From positions 37,497,501-37,561,500 of the forward strand of contig NC_134370.1 in NCBI RefSeq assembly GCF_035582795.1: a stretch of DNA of 64,000 nucleotides, given 5' to 3'. The stretch's first letter is position 1, and each line of letters starts with the position of its first letter. The notes beneath the pieces are model-generated. The model saw nothing but the letters and a program-made list of their open reading frames with translations, ran no database searches and was not told where the DNA came from. Positions 28,901-40,199 of this stretch are shown here, one piece after another. This DNA is from Mycteria americana (lineage: Eukaryota; Chordata; Aves; Ciconiiformes; Ciconiidae). The translations under genes and the position numbers were made by a program.

Positions 28901-31900
28901 CTCTGAACAAAAAGCAGACATCTGCAGTTGATTTCTGATGTTGTCTCACCCATAGGGTTCAAAAGTTGGAAGCTGCAAAACACCACAACTTTAGGACTGT
29001 TTCCACTGACCTACATTATTAAATGCAATCCCTCAGACTACAGACTTTTCCTAATGGATTGCCTGAGACGTCCAGAAATACTGTAAAATGGATGAATTCA
29101 AGCAGTTTAAAAAAATAAAATAAAAAAAGAGGAAAAAAAGCTTTTACAGAGCTTAAGAGTTCACAGGAAAGTCATCCCACTTCAGCAAACAGACAACTTT
29201 ATCCCCCTTCTCTTTCCAACCTGCACTGATATGTATCCAGGAATATTCTCTGAACAAAGACTAGCAAACAGACCAACCAAGAGTTTGGTGAATGCCCTAA
29301 CTAGTGAACACAGTCCAAAAATAGTACAATTGAAAAAAAAAATCAGATGGAACTGAAAGAAACCATATGTAGTAAGGATTTAAATAGGATTTTTTTTTTT
29401 TTACTTAAAATCCTCTAGCCATGAATTCTGAAAAAAATGGGATTTCTAACATCAGCCACAAAATATGCTTTCTTGAAGCAACTGGGAGAGGCATGTTACT
29501 GCTTACTGTTCATATAAGCAGAATGTACATACAAGGGATCAAGATTTCCTTTGTGGCTCAGAAGAGATGCTATCCTTTCTGGGAGGAATGGCAGCCAGCT
29601 TTGGGACACAAAGTCATTGTGGTGAAGTCTACAAAATTACTAATCTCATCTCTACTCCCTAAATATTATGCGTTATCAGAAGTCAGACCACAGCATCTTA
29701 AGGCTGATTCCCTGTCTTGAGGAAGCAAAATCTATGCCAAATAATTAGAGTTGAGCCAAAAATCTCTTCCATGGTTGGTTAAACAGTGCAGAATATCTCA
29801 ACAGTTAAGAGATATATACTGCAATTCCCAGTGTCTATTCTGAAATAATCATAATAGGGCAATGTAGCTCCTCCCTCCTTTAAGGAAAAACTTCAAAAAC
29901 AGCAAACGTTTTCATTGCCAATGCTGACTCAGAAGTCAAGGAAGTCAGGGGAAGACCATTCTTCACTTACCATATTGTCCTCAAGCACCTTTGACCACTC
30001 CTGGGGACAAGATACTAGGTTACACAGACCTTTACTGAGACTTAGCGTCAATGAAGCACAACAGGAATTAGACTGTCCTTGATTTGCTTCCCAGGCTTTG
30101 AGAGTTAACAATTAGATTAGCTGTATAGGGATTTATCTCTGTCCCCCAATTTCCCTACTATTCCTCCATTCTTAGTAATTTTCTTTCTTTGAAAATAAAA
30201 ATAAAAAAATCATCTGGAGCAAGAAAAAAAAACCACAAGTGAAATACATTTATAAAGATCAGGTACTGCAAACATATCTGACGCAAGTTTTTATGATTTC
30301 TGTGTCATGCTCTCTGTACTTTATCAATAATTACATAGGTCAAATTAAGTACTACCAGGTAGTAGTACCAGAAGTATACAGTAGTATGCCGAAGTACCAG
30401 TAGTGCCAAAAGTATACAGTTCAAAAAGTGATAAGCACAAGTCACAGCCTTGAACTGCAGAAGATATGCTCCTTAACTAGTATAAAGTAGATTAATTTAT
30501 CAAGGAGGCATCTTCTGAACAAAACAAAGCTTCAGGAACTATACACACAGAGAAATAGCTGATGACAAAGAAAATTTATCAGACAGGTTGAAGAACTTCC
30601 TGATTTACAAGTCCTAATATTTCTAGACCTTCAATATAGAATTCTGTTTCTTTCTGAATTGCAGCTGAAGAAATAAACAGCACAGATTCTTTTAAAATGT
30701 TGACTCAAATAGGTAACTGTTAATTACATACTATTTAAAATTTGAGACAGCAGTATCCTCCTAGATCAGTACTATTTTCCAATCGCTTTTAGTAAAAGTA
30801 AAAAGATAAAAGCATACTTTCTGTATCAGTTTCATGGAACTTGAGTTTATTCTAGATAAAAAAGGCTAAAAAAGACACGATGTTATTTTGAAGTTAATCA
30901 AGTGCAGGGGAGGAAATACACATTTCTGTGTTTTAATTGAGATTTTTCAATTACAAAACGAAAAAAATTTAGATTTGCAAAATCATCCTGTGATACAGGT
31001 GTTATTTGATCATTTTGTTTCCTAAACCCCACTAACCTCTATGATTTCTCTATCTTCTCCCCAGCTCTGTCTTTCCTTAAAAGAAGTTATACACCATTTA
31101 TCTGTTAATGAGGTGTTACAGCTGAAATTTGAATCACACAAGGCTCAGGAAATTCAGAGTTAAAGTTTCCACAGTACCTTTAACTTGGCCTCCTTAAATA
31201 TATGCATTACAATAGGTTTTTCTTTTCTCTCACTCCACTGCCCCCATCCTCATTGCCTTGTTTGTCCCTGTGGATATGCTTTTGATCCTGTTTATCAGTT
31301 ACAGAAGATACTCAAATGTTTCCCACCACTTTGAAGCAGGTCTGTTGACTGCTAGTAATGTTGGAAACACTGACATAAGCAAGATTTAAGTATGAGTAGT
31401 GTACACAGAAGTGAAAGCAGACAGCTGTGTGGCTTGATGGTGTAGAGGGGACAAAAAGGGAAGGGAAACAAGAGATATCCATTTTCAACTGCATAATATT
31501 GGATTCCAAGAAACTGTGAAGACCCCTCTCCACCAACACTGGGGTGCATGCAACACACTGTCTCCTTTAGTCATTTAAACTTGGAAGAAACAATATCCCA
31601 TATTGGAGCCAGCAAGAGACTAAGCCACAGGAGTTAAAGCAAGAAATATTACCAATTGCTTTTAAAAGTCTTTTCTTACTTTGTTTGCAAGTCTAGAGAA
31701 CTTAGAATCATAGAATGGTTTGGGTTGGAAGGGATCTAAAAGATCATCTAGTTCCAACCCCCCTGCCATGGGCAGGGACACCTTCCACTAGACCAGACTG
31801 CTCAAAGTCCCATCCAACCTGGCCTTGAACACTTCCAGGGAGGGGGCATCCACAACCTGCTCCAGTGCCTCACCACCCTCACAGTGAAAAATTTCTTCCT

Positions 31901-34900
31901 TATATCTAAACTAAATCTACTGTCTTTCACTTTAAAGCCATTACCCCTTGTCCTATCACTACATGCCCTTGTAAACAGTCCCTCTCCAGCTTTCTTGTAG
32001 GCGCCCTTCAGGTACTGGAAGGCTGCTATAAGGTCTCGCCAGAGCCTTCTCTTCTCCAGGCTGAACAACCCCAACTCTCTCAGCCTGTCTTCACAGAAGT
32101 GCTCCAGCCCCCTGACCATCTTCATGGCCCTCCTCTGGACTCACTCCAACAGGTCCATGTCCTTTCTTATGCTGGGGGCCCCAGAGGTGAACACAGTACT
32201 CCAGGTGGGTCCTCACGATAGGAGAGGGGGAGAATCACCTCAACCTGCTGGTCACGCTTCTTTTGATGCAGCCCAGGATATGGTTGGCTTCCTGGGCTGC
32301 AAGCAGGCATTGCCAGGTCATGTTGAGCTTCTCATCAACCAACACCCCCAAGTCCTTCTCCTCAGGGCTGCTCTCAGTCCATTCTCCGTTCAGCCTGTAT
32401 TTGTGCTTGGGATTGCCCCAACCCATGTGCAGGACCTTGCACTTGGCCTTGTTGAACTTCATGAGGTTCACATGGGCCCACCTCTCAAGCCTGTCAAGGT
32501 CCCTCTGGATGGCATCCCTTCCCTCCAGCGTGTCATCTGCACTACACAGCTGGGCATCATCGGCAAACTTGCTGAGGGTGCACTCAATCCCGCTGTCCAT
32601 GTCACCAACAAAGATGTTAAACAGCGCCGGTCCCAATACCAACCCCTGAAGAATGCCACTCATCACCGGTCTCCACTTGGACATCGAGCCATTGACCACA
32701 ACTCTGAGTGTGACCATCCAGCCAATTCCTTATCCCCCGAGTGAACTTCTGTACCAGATTTCAAACTCAACGCTCTTCTTAGAACCTCCTTCCTCCCATA
32801 TATCTTCTCGGCATACTCAATATAAACCCTCCCCTCTTATTTATCTAATGAATATCCCAAAATGCAGTTAATGCCACCTAGTAAACAAATAGTAGGACAC
32901 TCACATGTGATACTCTTACTATACCTGACTGCTATATTCATTTCACTGCACACCTAAGTCTGGCTCATATATTCAGTTTTGGGGTTCTCAATACCAGACT
33001 ACTGAATATATTGTACTTAAATGCACCACACAAAGCATTTAATTTGATCGGGGTTTCCAGATGGTACTGTATATTAATTTTATTTCTATTACTCTAACCA
33101 CACAAAACAGATTTAACCAGTAAGGTGCTTAAAATTATGCCAGATGCTATTAGTTTATCTACGCAAAGAATTCCAGCATGTCCAACACTGACAGAGTTAA
33201 GCTGATTATTCAATGTTTTCACAGTGCCTCACAACTCAGGTTCCAGGTCTCTGACAAGGCTCCTGAAAAAGCTAATAATAAGCTTTTGGAAAAAAAAAAA
33301 AAAAAAACCATAAAAAAACTAAAGTGTTCTTTAGTACAGTTAAAGTCAGGGGGAAAGAAAGAAAAAAAGGGGGGAGGGGAAATATTTTTTCCCACTTCTT
33401 TCAGACAGAAGGCCAGCCAAGCTCTGGAACATATCTTGCCAAATGGGTTTTGCTAATTTTTAGGATCTTTGAATTGTTTCATTTCATTGTCTGATGGCAT
33501 GCAAAGCCAAAATACTTTCATGAGATCTTCCTAGTTTAACTAAAGGCAGTATGAACAAACCCCAGTATTTTTATTCCAGAAGCAGCTAAATATTAATACT
33601 CCTATGTAAGTATTTAAGGACTGTCACTAGACAGTATTGAGCCTGTTTTACAAAGTAAAAGCACATGAAGAACCACCTCAATTAAAAATCAGTTCACTAT
33701 TACTTACCTTCCCCTGTTTTTTCTTAGCTATGTTTGGCTGAATGACTAGCAAGAGGAAATAAGAAATGTATAATCATACTATGTACTGACAGTTACAAGT
33801 GGATTTTTCTACTGCTATTGCACTAATTGATAAATGATGGTTTTTAATGTTCACACATATGCTCTAAAGAGTTTCATGACAATCCTGCATTGGATGTTGA
33901 AAAGTACAGACATTTCTGGCAAATCCAAAGAATCCACCCATTTAAGGAGCTGCACTTCTCTCTATTTCTATGGGCTTATATTGAACCCAGTAGCAACAGC
34001 AGACAGGCTGATGAACCAATTCTACTAAACCCTGCATCTTTATACTTCATCTTGCTGACATTGCATTTCTTATTTTTTAAAAGCCAGAATAAATGCTGTA
34101 AAAACTGTGCTTTACAACATAGCACAGAATTCAGTGCTTGAACAAATATATTTTAAAGAATACTCTTAGACAAACAGTTTTCAATTAGGCAACTATTTGT
34201 TACATTAACCATTTACTAGTATTTTTGCTTAATACAAATTTGCAACAGTTTGACCTGAAAACACATCAAATCATCCTCTAAACAAATATTAACTTTTCAG
34301 CAAACGGGATGTCTGAAATCCAAGTACAAAACCATACCTGCCATGGATCCAGCCATTAATCGATGCACATGCCCTGAAATCCCAAGTTGCTTCTTTATTA
34401 CCTACAAAATACAGAACATTTACAATAGTCATATATCAGAAAATACAGGCAAGTACATCACACAGTTTATTAGCACATTAGTGCAAACTCTGTAGCTGTT
34501 TCCAAGAAGTCTACAACACTACAAATTCAAACCAGAGCACTTAATTACTGTTAAAAGAATTTTCTGAACATTGCTGCTGTTACCAATTCCTTATTAAAAA
34601 CATGAAAGTGCTAAAATTCTACTAACAAGGCAGAACAATTAGTTGAAAGTATTTGTACTGTTTACTTCAGAAACTAGATTGTTTATTTAGTTATCTTTAA
34701 TGTGTGTCAAACAAGGCAAACTGAATGCTATCCTTGTTGCATGATAGAGAGCAAAGGACACTGAGCAAAGTTGAAAAGTGACACATTTGAGAAGAGTAAA
34801 TTTTTCTCCTATGCTCAGCATGTGAAACATACTCCTATAAAGATATTTTTAAGACTCTGTTTAACTGGATTTAAAAAAAAAAAAAAAAAAGGAGAAGAGA

Positions 34901-37900
34901 GGGAAATCGGACAAGCATTTGAGAGCAAGAACTTCCTAAGTTACATTACGTCCTGGAAGGAAGTTCGAAATTAGTTTCCAGGCTTTTATCAAATAAGTGA
35001 GACTACTTAAGAAGCAGTTTCTGCTATAAAGAAGATCATTTCATATCTTCCTTCTTTAAGAATTGGGGTTTTTTCCTTGTACACGTTCCTGCAGAACATC
35101 TTGAATGCTTGTTGTCAATTAATAGATGAAAAAAACCTGTGATGCTAAACGGCTTCTCAAAATTTGCAGATTCATAAATCATTTCATTATAAAGCATGGC
35201 ATGCAGTCTTGTATTCAACACAACATAAAACAAGCATGGATCAACAGCACTTACGATTATACCACAAAAAAAGAACATATGAAACTCATTACAGTTACTT
35301 CTTTGTATCAGCCTTCTGAAATTTGCTCTTTTGGGAAGGGATCAAAATTTCAATCTCACTGTCTTCAATTTACTTCACTGGGTACTAAATCTGACCTTTC
35401 AAACACAGAATTCCTCATGGCTAACAGTAAAATTGTATTTTTCACCACATATAAGCAATGTTTAAAAACATGTTCATGCTAACACCTGACCTCCAAAAGA
35501 CGTTGCAGGGATTCATTACGTATTTATTGTGAAATAGTAAATGCACGAGAGCAGAAAGGAATCCACAAATCCTGCGGGATCCTGAAATGAGCATTTTCTC
35601 TTCCAGGTCATTTTTATCTAGAGCCTGACATAGTCATTTGTCAGGTCGAATATAACAGTCATATCCAGACAGACTTTCAAGTTTAAATTATTCCATCCAT
35701 CAAGTACCAACAATCCCAATACAATATAATAAAGAAGTTCCATTTTACATTTTGTTCCTACATTATTCACAAAGGGCTACCTTACAGCAATACAAATACC
35801 AGCAGACTTTAGATTACCTTTTTCTTTCATTAAAATAAAAGTATTATTCTCAACAATACAAAGGTACAAAAATCGGTGGGAATTTTTTTCCGTAAGCAAC
35901 ACTGCAAACAGTTTCACTGTTGCCCGGACATTTTTAATGGGTAGATTCAGATAAAATTAAGCAACTTTAGAAAAGACATGCAGCTAATTAATAAGATACA
36001 AAAGTTTCAGTGTTAGTTTTGATCACTTAAAGAATCTGTATTCATTGTAGGCAGAAAAAAAGAAAAGGAAAACAAAATAAATTCAACTACCTTTTTATAT
36101 TGGTCAAATGCCATAAACTGAATTGCGCCATATGGAAAGATTCTAATCATCATTGCCCCGTTTCCTTTATACAGCCCAAGGTAACCTTCCTTTTTGGGGA
36201 CAGCACACAATGTAGAAAACACTCCTGCCAGCAATACAAAAAGAGGTATTTAACAATTACACTGGGGGGAGGAAAAAAACCAAACCAAGCAAATATTACT
36301 GACAATAAGAAAGTATGCATAGAACTAAGGCTGGATCATGTTGCTCTTGTAACTATGGAGAGTGGAAAATCCACTTTCAATGCCCAAACATGGCCAGGAG
36401 GAGGAGGTTTAAGGTTAAGTTTTATCAGCTTTCTCACCTCCCAGACTCAGTGGACCTCTTTCTGAGTTCATGCATTCAGGCCCCATGACTTGCCTGGACT
36501 GCAAGCAATCCTATTGCAGATGATACTGTCCACCCACAGAAACTAATACTAGCAACAGAAGGAAGGAAACTGGTTGACTTGCAATTCAGTCAATCCAAAA
36601 TAAATAAATAAATACTTAAAAATCTAAAGCCATGGGAAGACAATCTAATATTGCTACACGCTAAATTACAGATTAAATGCTGTCACTGAGGAAATGAAGT
36701 AAACAAGTTTAAGACTCTCATTACTTACAACTTAAACATCTCACACTTCCTGTCCCAGAGTTGTTGCAACAAGAAGCAATCCTATTCCCTTTTAATAGGT
36801 GGGAAAGAATGCAAGATCACACAAAGTTTGGGCAAAACCTACAGTTTTATTATAAACATATTGTTAGTTACGCACAACTGCTATCAAATTGACTTTTTTT
36901 TTTTTTAAAGGAATAAACTAACAGTTAAACAGTTTTCATTCATATGCAACTACTTAATATAAGAGCTGAACATGAAAAAGGCTTACACATTTATCTTACT
37001 TTCAGGTAGAAAAAAAAAAGAGTAGATAAAAAGAGTAGTTGACAAACTTTCATTTGAAGTTTAAATAAAACAAGTATTCATTAGTTTCTGGGGTTCTAAG
37101 AATACAATATTAAATGTATTTTTAAGACGTCACGCTTATTACATGCCTCTGAAAATACTTATGCCATGAGTAGAATTTCTTTCTACCCTGCCATGATGAA
37201 TTACTGTTCTTATTTCTTAAAACACATGCTCTGAGATCCATGTGGCACGAACTCTACAGAGCAAGGGCAGTAAAAACATTTAGTGAGGACTTTGATGAAC
37301 TAATCCATCGTGTCTCTGCACTTACAGGTATCCCATCCACATAATTTTCTTTTTTGCCTACATGTAACAAGGACATGCATTCAAGTCAGACACATTTCTA
37401 ATAATGAGAATCATATCTAACACTCTAAAAAGGGAATAATATAAGATTTTACTTGCCAGTTATGGCACAGTACAAAGCAAATAGAAAATACGGATTTAAA
37501 ATACCAGTCAAACCAACTATTTCAGCCTTCAATTCTTAGACTGCAGATTTGAGTGCATACTTATGTGACCATGTTACCAAAATGCCACATTACTTGTGTT
37601 TCCCTTTTTGGTACAGTGAAGTGAATACATAGCCCTTGAACTTTGTTTCAAGATTTATTTTTCCAGCCTTTAAAAAAAAATTACCTTTAGTCTCTAAGTT
37701 AAAAATTCCAAGTTTCATTACATGTAAACTTAACCAACTCAAAATTATTATTTTTTTCTTGATGACTGTAACACACTTAAATTTTGGAACATAAGTTATG
37801 ATATATTTCAAGAACATATGACTTAAAATACCTCAAATACTATGCACAAGAGGGCACTGTTACAGCCCCACAGAGAATGGTTCTGAACATGCTGACAACT

Positions 37901-39733
37901 GTGAGTTTACACTCTCATCATGATGCAACACAGATGCCGAATACAGATCACCTGCACCTTACACCAAGCACAAACCCACTTTTATCTTCAATTCATACCC
38001 ACCATGCTGCTGTCTGCAAGCATAAGCGCACATGAGTCCTGCAGGATCCAGCGGTCACTGTCTTGTAATCACTAGCCCCCATGAGGGCTACCAAGCTTTG
38101 AAAATCACGATTCCCACAGCCCCTGGAAACCAGCCGTCACTGTCACCATAGCAGACTGCAGCAGTTACCAGCGGTGATGGTTTTTACATAAATGATCCAA
38201 GCTTTGAACCTGCGATTAGCAGGCTCCTGCTGGCTTCAGTAAGAGGAAGATCAAGCCTAGCTCTTATATGCCTTATTGAGGATTATTCTGACATCTCAAT
38301 CTCTAACACATCAACCAATACCACAACTTACTCGCACAGGGCTTTGTTTTTCTTTTTAAACACCAACAAAACGTGGCACAGAGACTGACCAGATGGATAT
38401 AACCTTCTGTTTGATTAGCTCCTTTTTCTTATCAGCCACATTGCTGAATAAATCAACATACCCAAACCATACATATTGCATTTAAAACCAAAAATTAGAC
38501 ACACAGCAGCCATCTTACCTAGATGTTTGTAATGGTGGTTATGAGCTTGCAGCAAAATCTTTACTCGATCCAGTGGTGCAGTAGTTGTTTTGGCACAACA
38601 TCCTGCAACACCTTTCCAAGAGGGGAAAAAGAAAAGTGATGGGATGCAAAAGTTCTTTTTGTCAGCAGATAAATAAGGGCTTTTTCTAATGTATCTTTAA
38701 ATGGAATAGGGGAGGAGAAACTCAGGAACTGGAAAAAGCCCCAATAACGAGTAAACAGCCTCTATTAGAAGTATGTTACAAAACCCTTAAAGCCTTAATG
38801 AAATGTATGAGCTACTTTTGCTTATTACAAAAACCCAGGCCACCACCTCTCCCAGCCGCTGAAGTCACAGCAGAAGCTTTCAGAGAAAGTTACTCAAGAG
38901 TTTTCCACCCTGCTTCCTCCTTCCCTTCTGCAGAGGACAGGTAGCTGCTCTCCCAGAGGAGCGGGCTACATGTCCGCTGGGTACCCTGTGCTACTTCAGA
39001 GCAAGACCCAACAATGAGTGCAGCCTGACGTGAAAACTTTAAATAAACAAAACATCTTCCTACCCCCTGGCAAACCGGACAGCTGGGGCAACACCCTGTA
39101 GGAAGAATAAATAGGCTTTTTCTCCAAGAGGTTAATAACGTGGGGTTGTGTTTGCTAGGCCGCCCCCCCTTCACACCACCTTAATCTTCAAAACAGCAGC
39201 CGGGACCATTCCGGGACACGGATAACCCGCCTTCCCCAGGGATTGGGCTCTTTGAACATTTAACTGGCGACTACTCGGGGCTCCTCGCTGGGTCTGACAC
39301 GCGCGCGAGCCACTTGCGTGTACCGAGTCACCTGCACTCCCACATCAGGGGAATACAGGGGAAAAAGTAGAAGAGAGCCCCTGCTTCCCCAGGTGACGAT
39401 ACCCTCGACACAGTTTTGCCGGGGATATTGACACGGAAGTGACCTCCGCCCGCCGCGCCGCGCCGCCCCCGGACCCCGGCCACCGGGCGGGTGCCTCGCA
39501 GGGCGGCGCGGCCTCGCAAGAGGCCGTCCCGGCGCGGCTCCCCTGCTCTCCCCCGGCAAAGCCCGGCCTTCCGCCCCAGGCGGCCCGCAGAGACCGGGCA
39601 CCGCACGCCGCCGGGCAGGGGCCCGCCCGGGGCACCCACCTCCGGCGATGAAGGAGCGCAGCCAGTAGAAGTCGCGGCGGGCTGCGCCTGGGGGCAGCGC
39701 GGCGCCGGGCCCCGCCGCCGCCGGGGAAGCCAT
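22808..39733 (-). CDS. SLC25A16: SLC25A16 mitochondrial carrier, complete, 9 coding exons
   Basis: A member of the SLC25 family in the mitochondrial inner membrane. It was first described as the Graves disease carrier and is related to yeast Leu5, which is linked to mitochondrial coenzyme A. Coding exons sum to 963 bases, 320 residues, against 332 in human, with all GT-AG junctions in phase. The three carrier repeats carry the P-x-[DE]-x-x-[KR] signature: PLDRVK (44-49), PLDMVR (138-143) and PLDVTR (248-253). Six membrane helices are expected from the family. The N-terminus is Ala/Pro-rich before [10 protein letters not shown] and shorter than in human. The largest intron (27442-34337) carries a CR1 element. 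DNA2 lies downstream on the same strand and TET1 is divergent upstream. Confidence 0.98.
24783..24851 (-). CDS. SLC25A16: SLC25A16 coding exon 8
   Basis: Residues 246-269, [18 protein letters not shown] followed by DSEKC. Third carrier signature; the human residue at the second signature position is Phe (YPFDVTRRR), here Leu. Confidence 0.96.
25757..25919 (-). CDS. SLC25A16: SLC25A16 coding exon 7
   Basis: Residues 192-246, with [32 protein letters not shown] and [13 protein letters not shown]. Ends two bases into a Ser codon completed by exon 8. Confidence 0.97.
26727..26793 (-). CDS. SLC25A16: SLC25A16 coding exon 6
   Basis: Residues 170-192, [20 protein letters not shown] then YA, the second-repeat matrix loop and start of helix 4. 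Donor GTAAGT. Confidence 0.96.
27320..27441 (-). CDS. SLC25A16: SLC25A16 coding exon 5
   Basis: Residues 129-169, with [20 protein letters not shown] and [17 protein letters not shown]. Second carrier signature PLDMVR. It lies 6.9 kb downstream of exon 4 across the intron containing the CR1 insertion. Confidence 0.97.
28612..28662. repeat. A/C-rich low-complexity tract
   Basis: About 50 bases of AACCC, AACAAA and ACACAAC words in the large SLC25A16 intron. Simple-sequence drift; similar to the tract at 7441-7550. Confidence 0.7.
30348..30422. repeat. Short imperfect tandem repeat (AGTACCAG-type)
   Basis: Words AGTACCAG, AGTAGT and AAGTATACAG recur two to three times in 75 bases, giving a small degenerate minisatellite in the SLC25A16 intron. 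Confidence 0.6.
31704..32745 (-). mobile_element. CR1 LINE retrotransposon, 5'-truncated
   Basis: The minus strand ends in the typical avian CR1 3' tail (CCAACCCAAACCATTCTATG on the element strand), with a matching 3' UTR and the end of the reverse-transcriptase ORF2. Translated pieces include FADDAQLC (RT catalytic box), [34 protein letters not shown] and LDIRKKFF. The frame is interrupted between about 32125 and 32235, and the 5' part is missing, so this copy is dead. It lies in the same orientation as its host gene SLC25A16. The sequence is close to the consensus I remember, suggesting moderate age. Confidence 0.95.
32235..32717 (-). pseudogene. CR1 ORF2 reverse-transcriptase fragment
   Basis: An open stretch of 160 codons within the CR1 copy, covering the palm and thumb of the RT domain, with FADDAQLC as the catalytic aspartate box. 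It lacks the upstream endonuclease and most of the RT, and its frame breaks before the C-terminal part at 31802-32125. It is not a functional gene. Confidence 0.9.
34338..34401 (-). CDS. SLC25A16: SLC25A16 coding exon 4
   Basis: Residues 108-129, [19 protein letters not shown], the intermembrane loop and start of helix 3. A short 64-base exon with both splice sites clear. Confidence 0.95.
36091..36224 (-). CDS. SLC25A16: SLC25A16 coding exon 3
   Basis: Residues 63-107, with [20 protein letters not shown] and [13 protein letters not shown]. Covers the amphipathic loop and helix 2 of the first repeat. Ends in phase 0. Confidence 0.97.
38519..38611 (-). CDS. SLC25A16: SLC25A16 coding exon 2
   Basis: Residues 32-63, [18 protein letters not shown] then [14 protein letters not shown]. 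Holds the first carrier signature; the proline and charged residues kink helix 1 and form the matrix salt-bridge network. Confidence 0.97.
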
Positions 39734-40190
39734 GGGGCAGGGCTGGGCGCGGGACGCGGGCGGCGGCGGCTCCCTCAGGCGGCCAGCGGGCAGCGCGTGG
39801 TGCCGCGCGGCGCCCCCGCCGCGGCGCAGGGGCGGAGCTCGGGGCGGCCCCCGCCGTCACTGCGGTCCCGGCCGCGCCGAGCCATGGCCGCGGCCTCAGG
39901 GCCGCGCCGCGGCGCCTGCGGATCGCGTCAGAGGCGGCGGTTGCGGGGCGGCCCGCCCCGGCGTCGCCTCCCCTCGGGCGGCGGCGGCCCGAGGAGGCCG
40001 CGGGTCGCCCGGGTAAGGCCCGAGGTAACCTGCCCGGAGCCGCCGCAGCGGCCGGTTCTCACCGTTTACTTGGTCCAGAGCAGACCGGCCCGTACGATGC
40101 AGCGGAGAGGTGGCTGAGAAGGGTGCCGGCTTCTCAGCTGGCGGTGGAAATCGTTCGTACCCCCGGGGATCGCCTGCTGCTGCATAGACG
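39240..40190 (-). promoter_or_regulatory. SLC25A16: SLC25A16 CpG-island promoter
   Basis: Dense GC and CpG sequence centred on the SLC25A16 start codon, falling to AT-rich sequence by 40.2 kb. Several ORFs of up to about 200 codons on either strand have Pro/Arg/Ala-rich compositions typical of CpG-island artefacts. A GTAAGG donor-like site on the plus strand near 40013 could belong to a divergent transcript, but nothing else supports one. Confidence 0.8.
39640..39733 (-). CDS. SLC25A16: SLC25A16 coding exon 1 (start)
   Basis: ATG in context CCCCATGG opens [16 protein letters not shown], followed by [15 protein letters not shown] as in human. The exon lies in the CpG island and ends one base into a Gly codon at donor GTGGGT. 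Confidence 0.95.
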
Positions 40191-40199
40191 TGGTCGTCG

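Larger units (their letters stand above)
27442..34337 (-). other. SLC25A16: Large SLC25A16 intron 4 (between exons 4 and 5)
   Basis: A 6.9-kb AT-rich intron. It contains the CR1 element at 31704-32745, short A tracts (for example 33291-33307) and a small GTA-rich imperfect repeat near 30348-30422. The 99-codon plus-strand ORF at 29421-29720 shows no domain and is probably chance. Confidence 0.7.

Noticed and set aside
29421-29720. 99-codon plus-strand ORF in the SLC25A16 intron
   Set aside because: No motif, ordinary intronic composition, antisense to the host gene.
39491-40117. 208-codon plus-strand ORF overlapping the SLC25A16 start
   Set aside because: CpG-island artefact antisense to a confirmed coding exon; arginine- and proline-rich with no recognisable motif.
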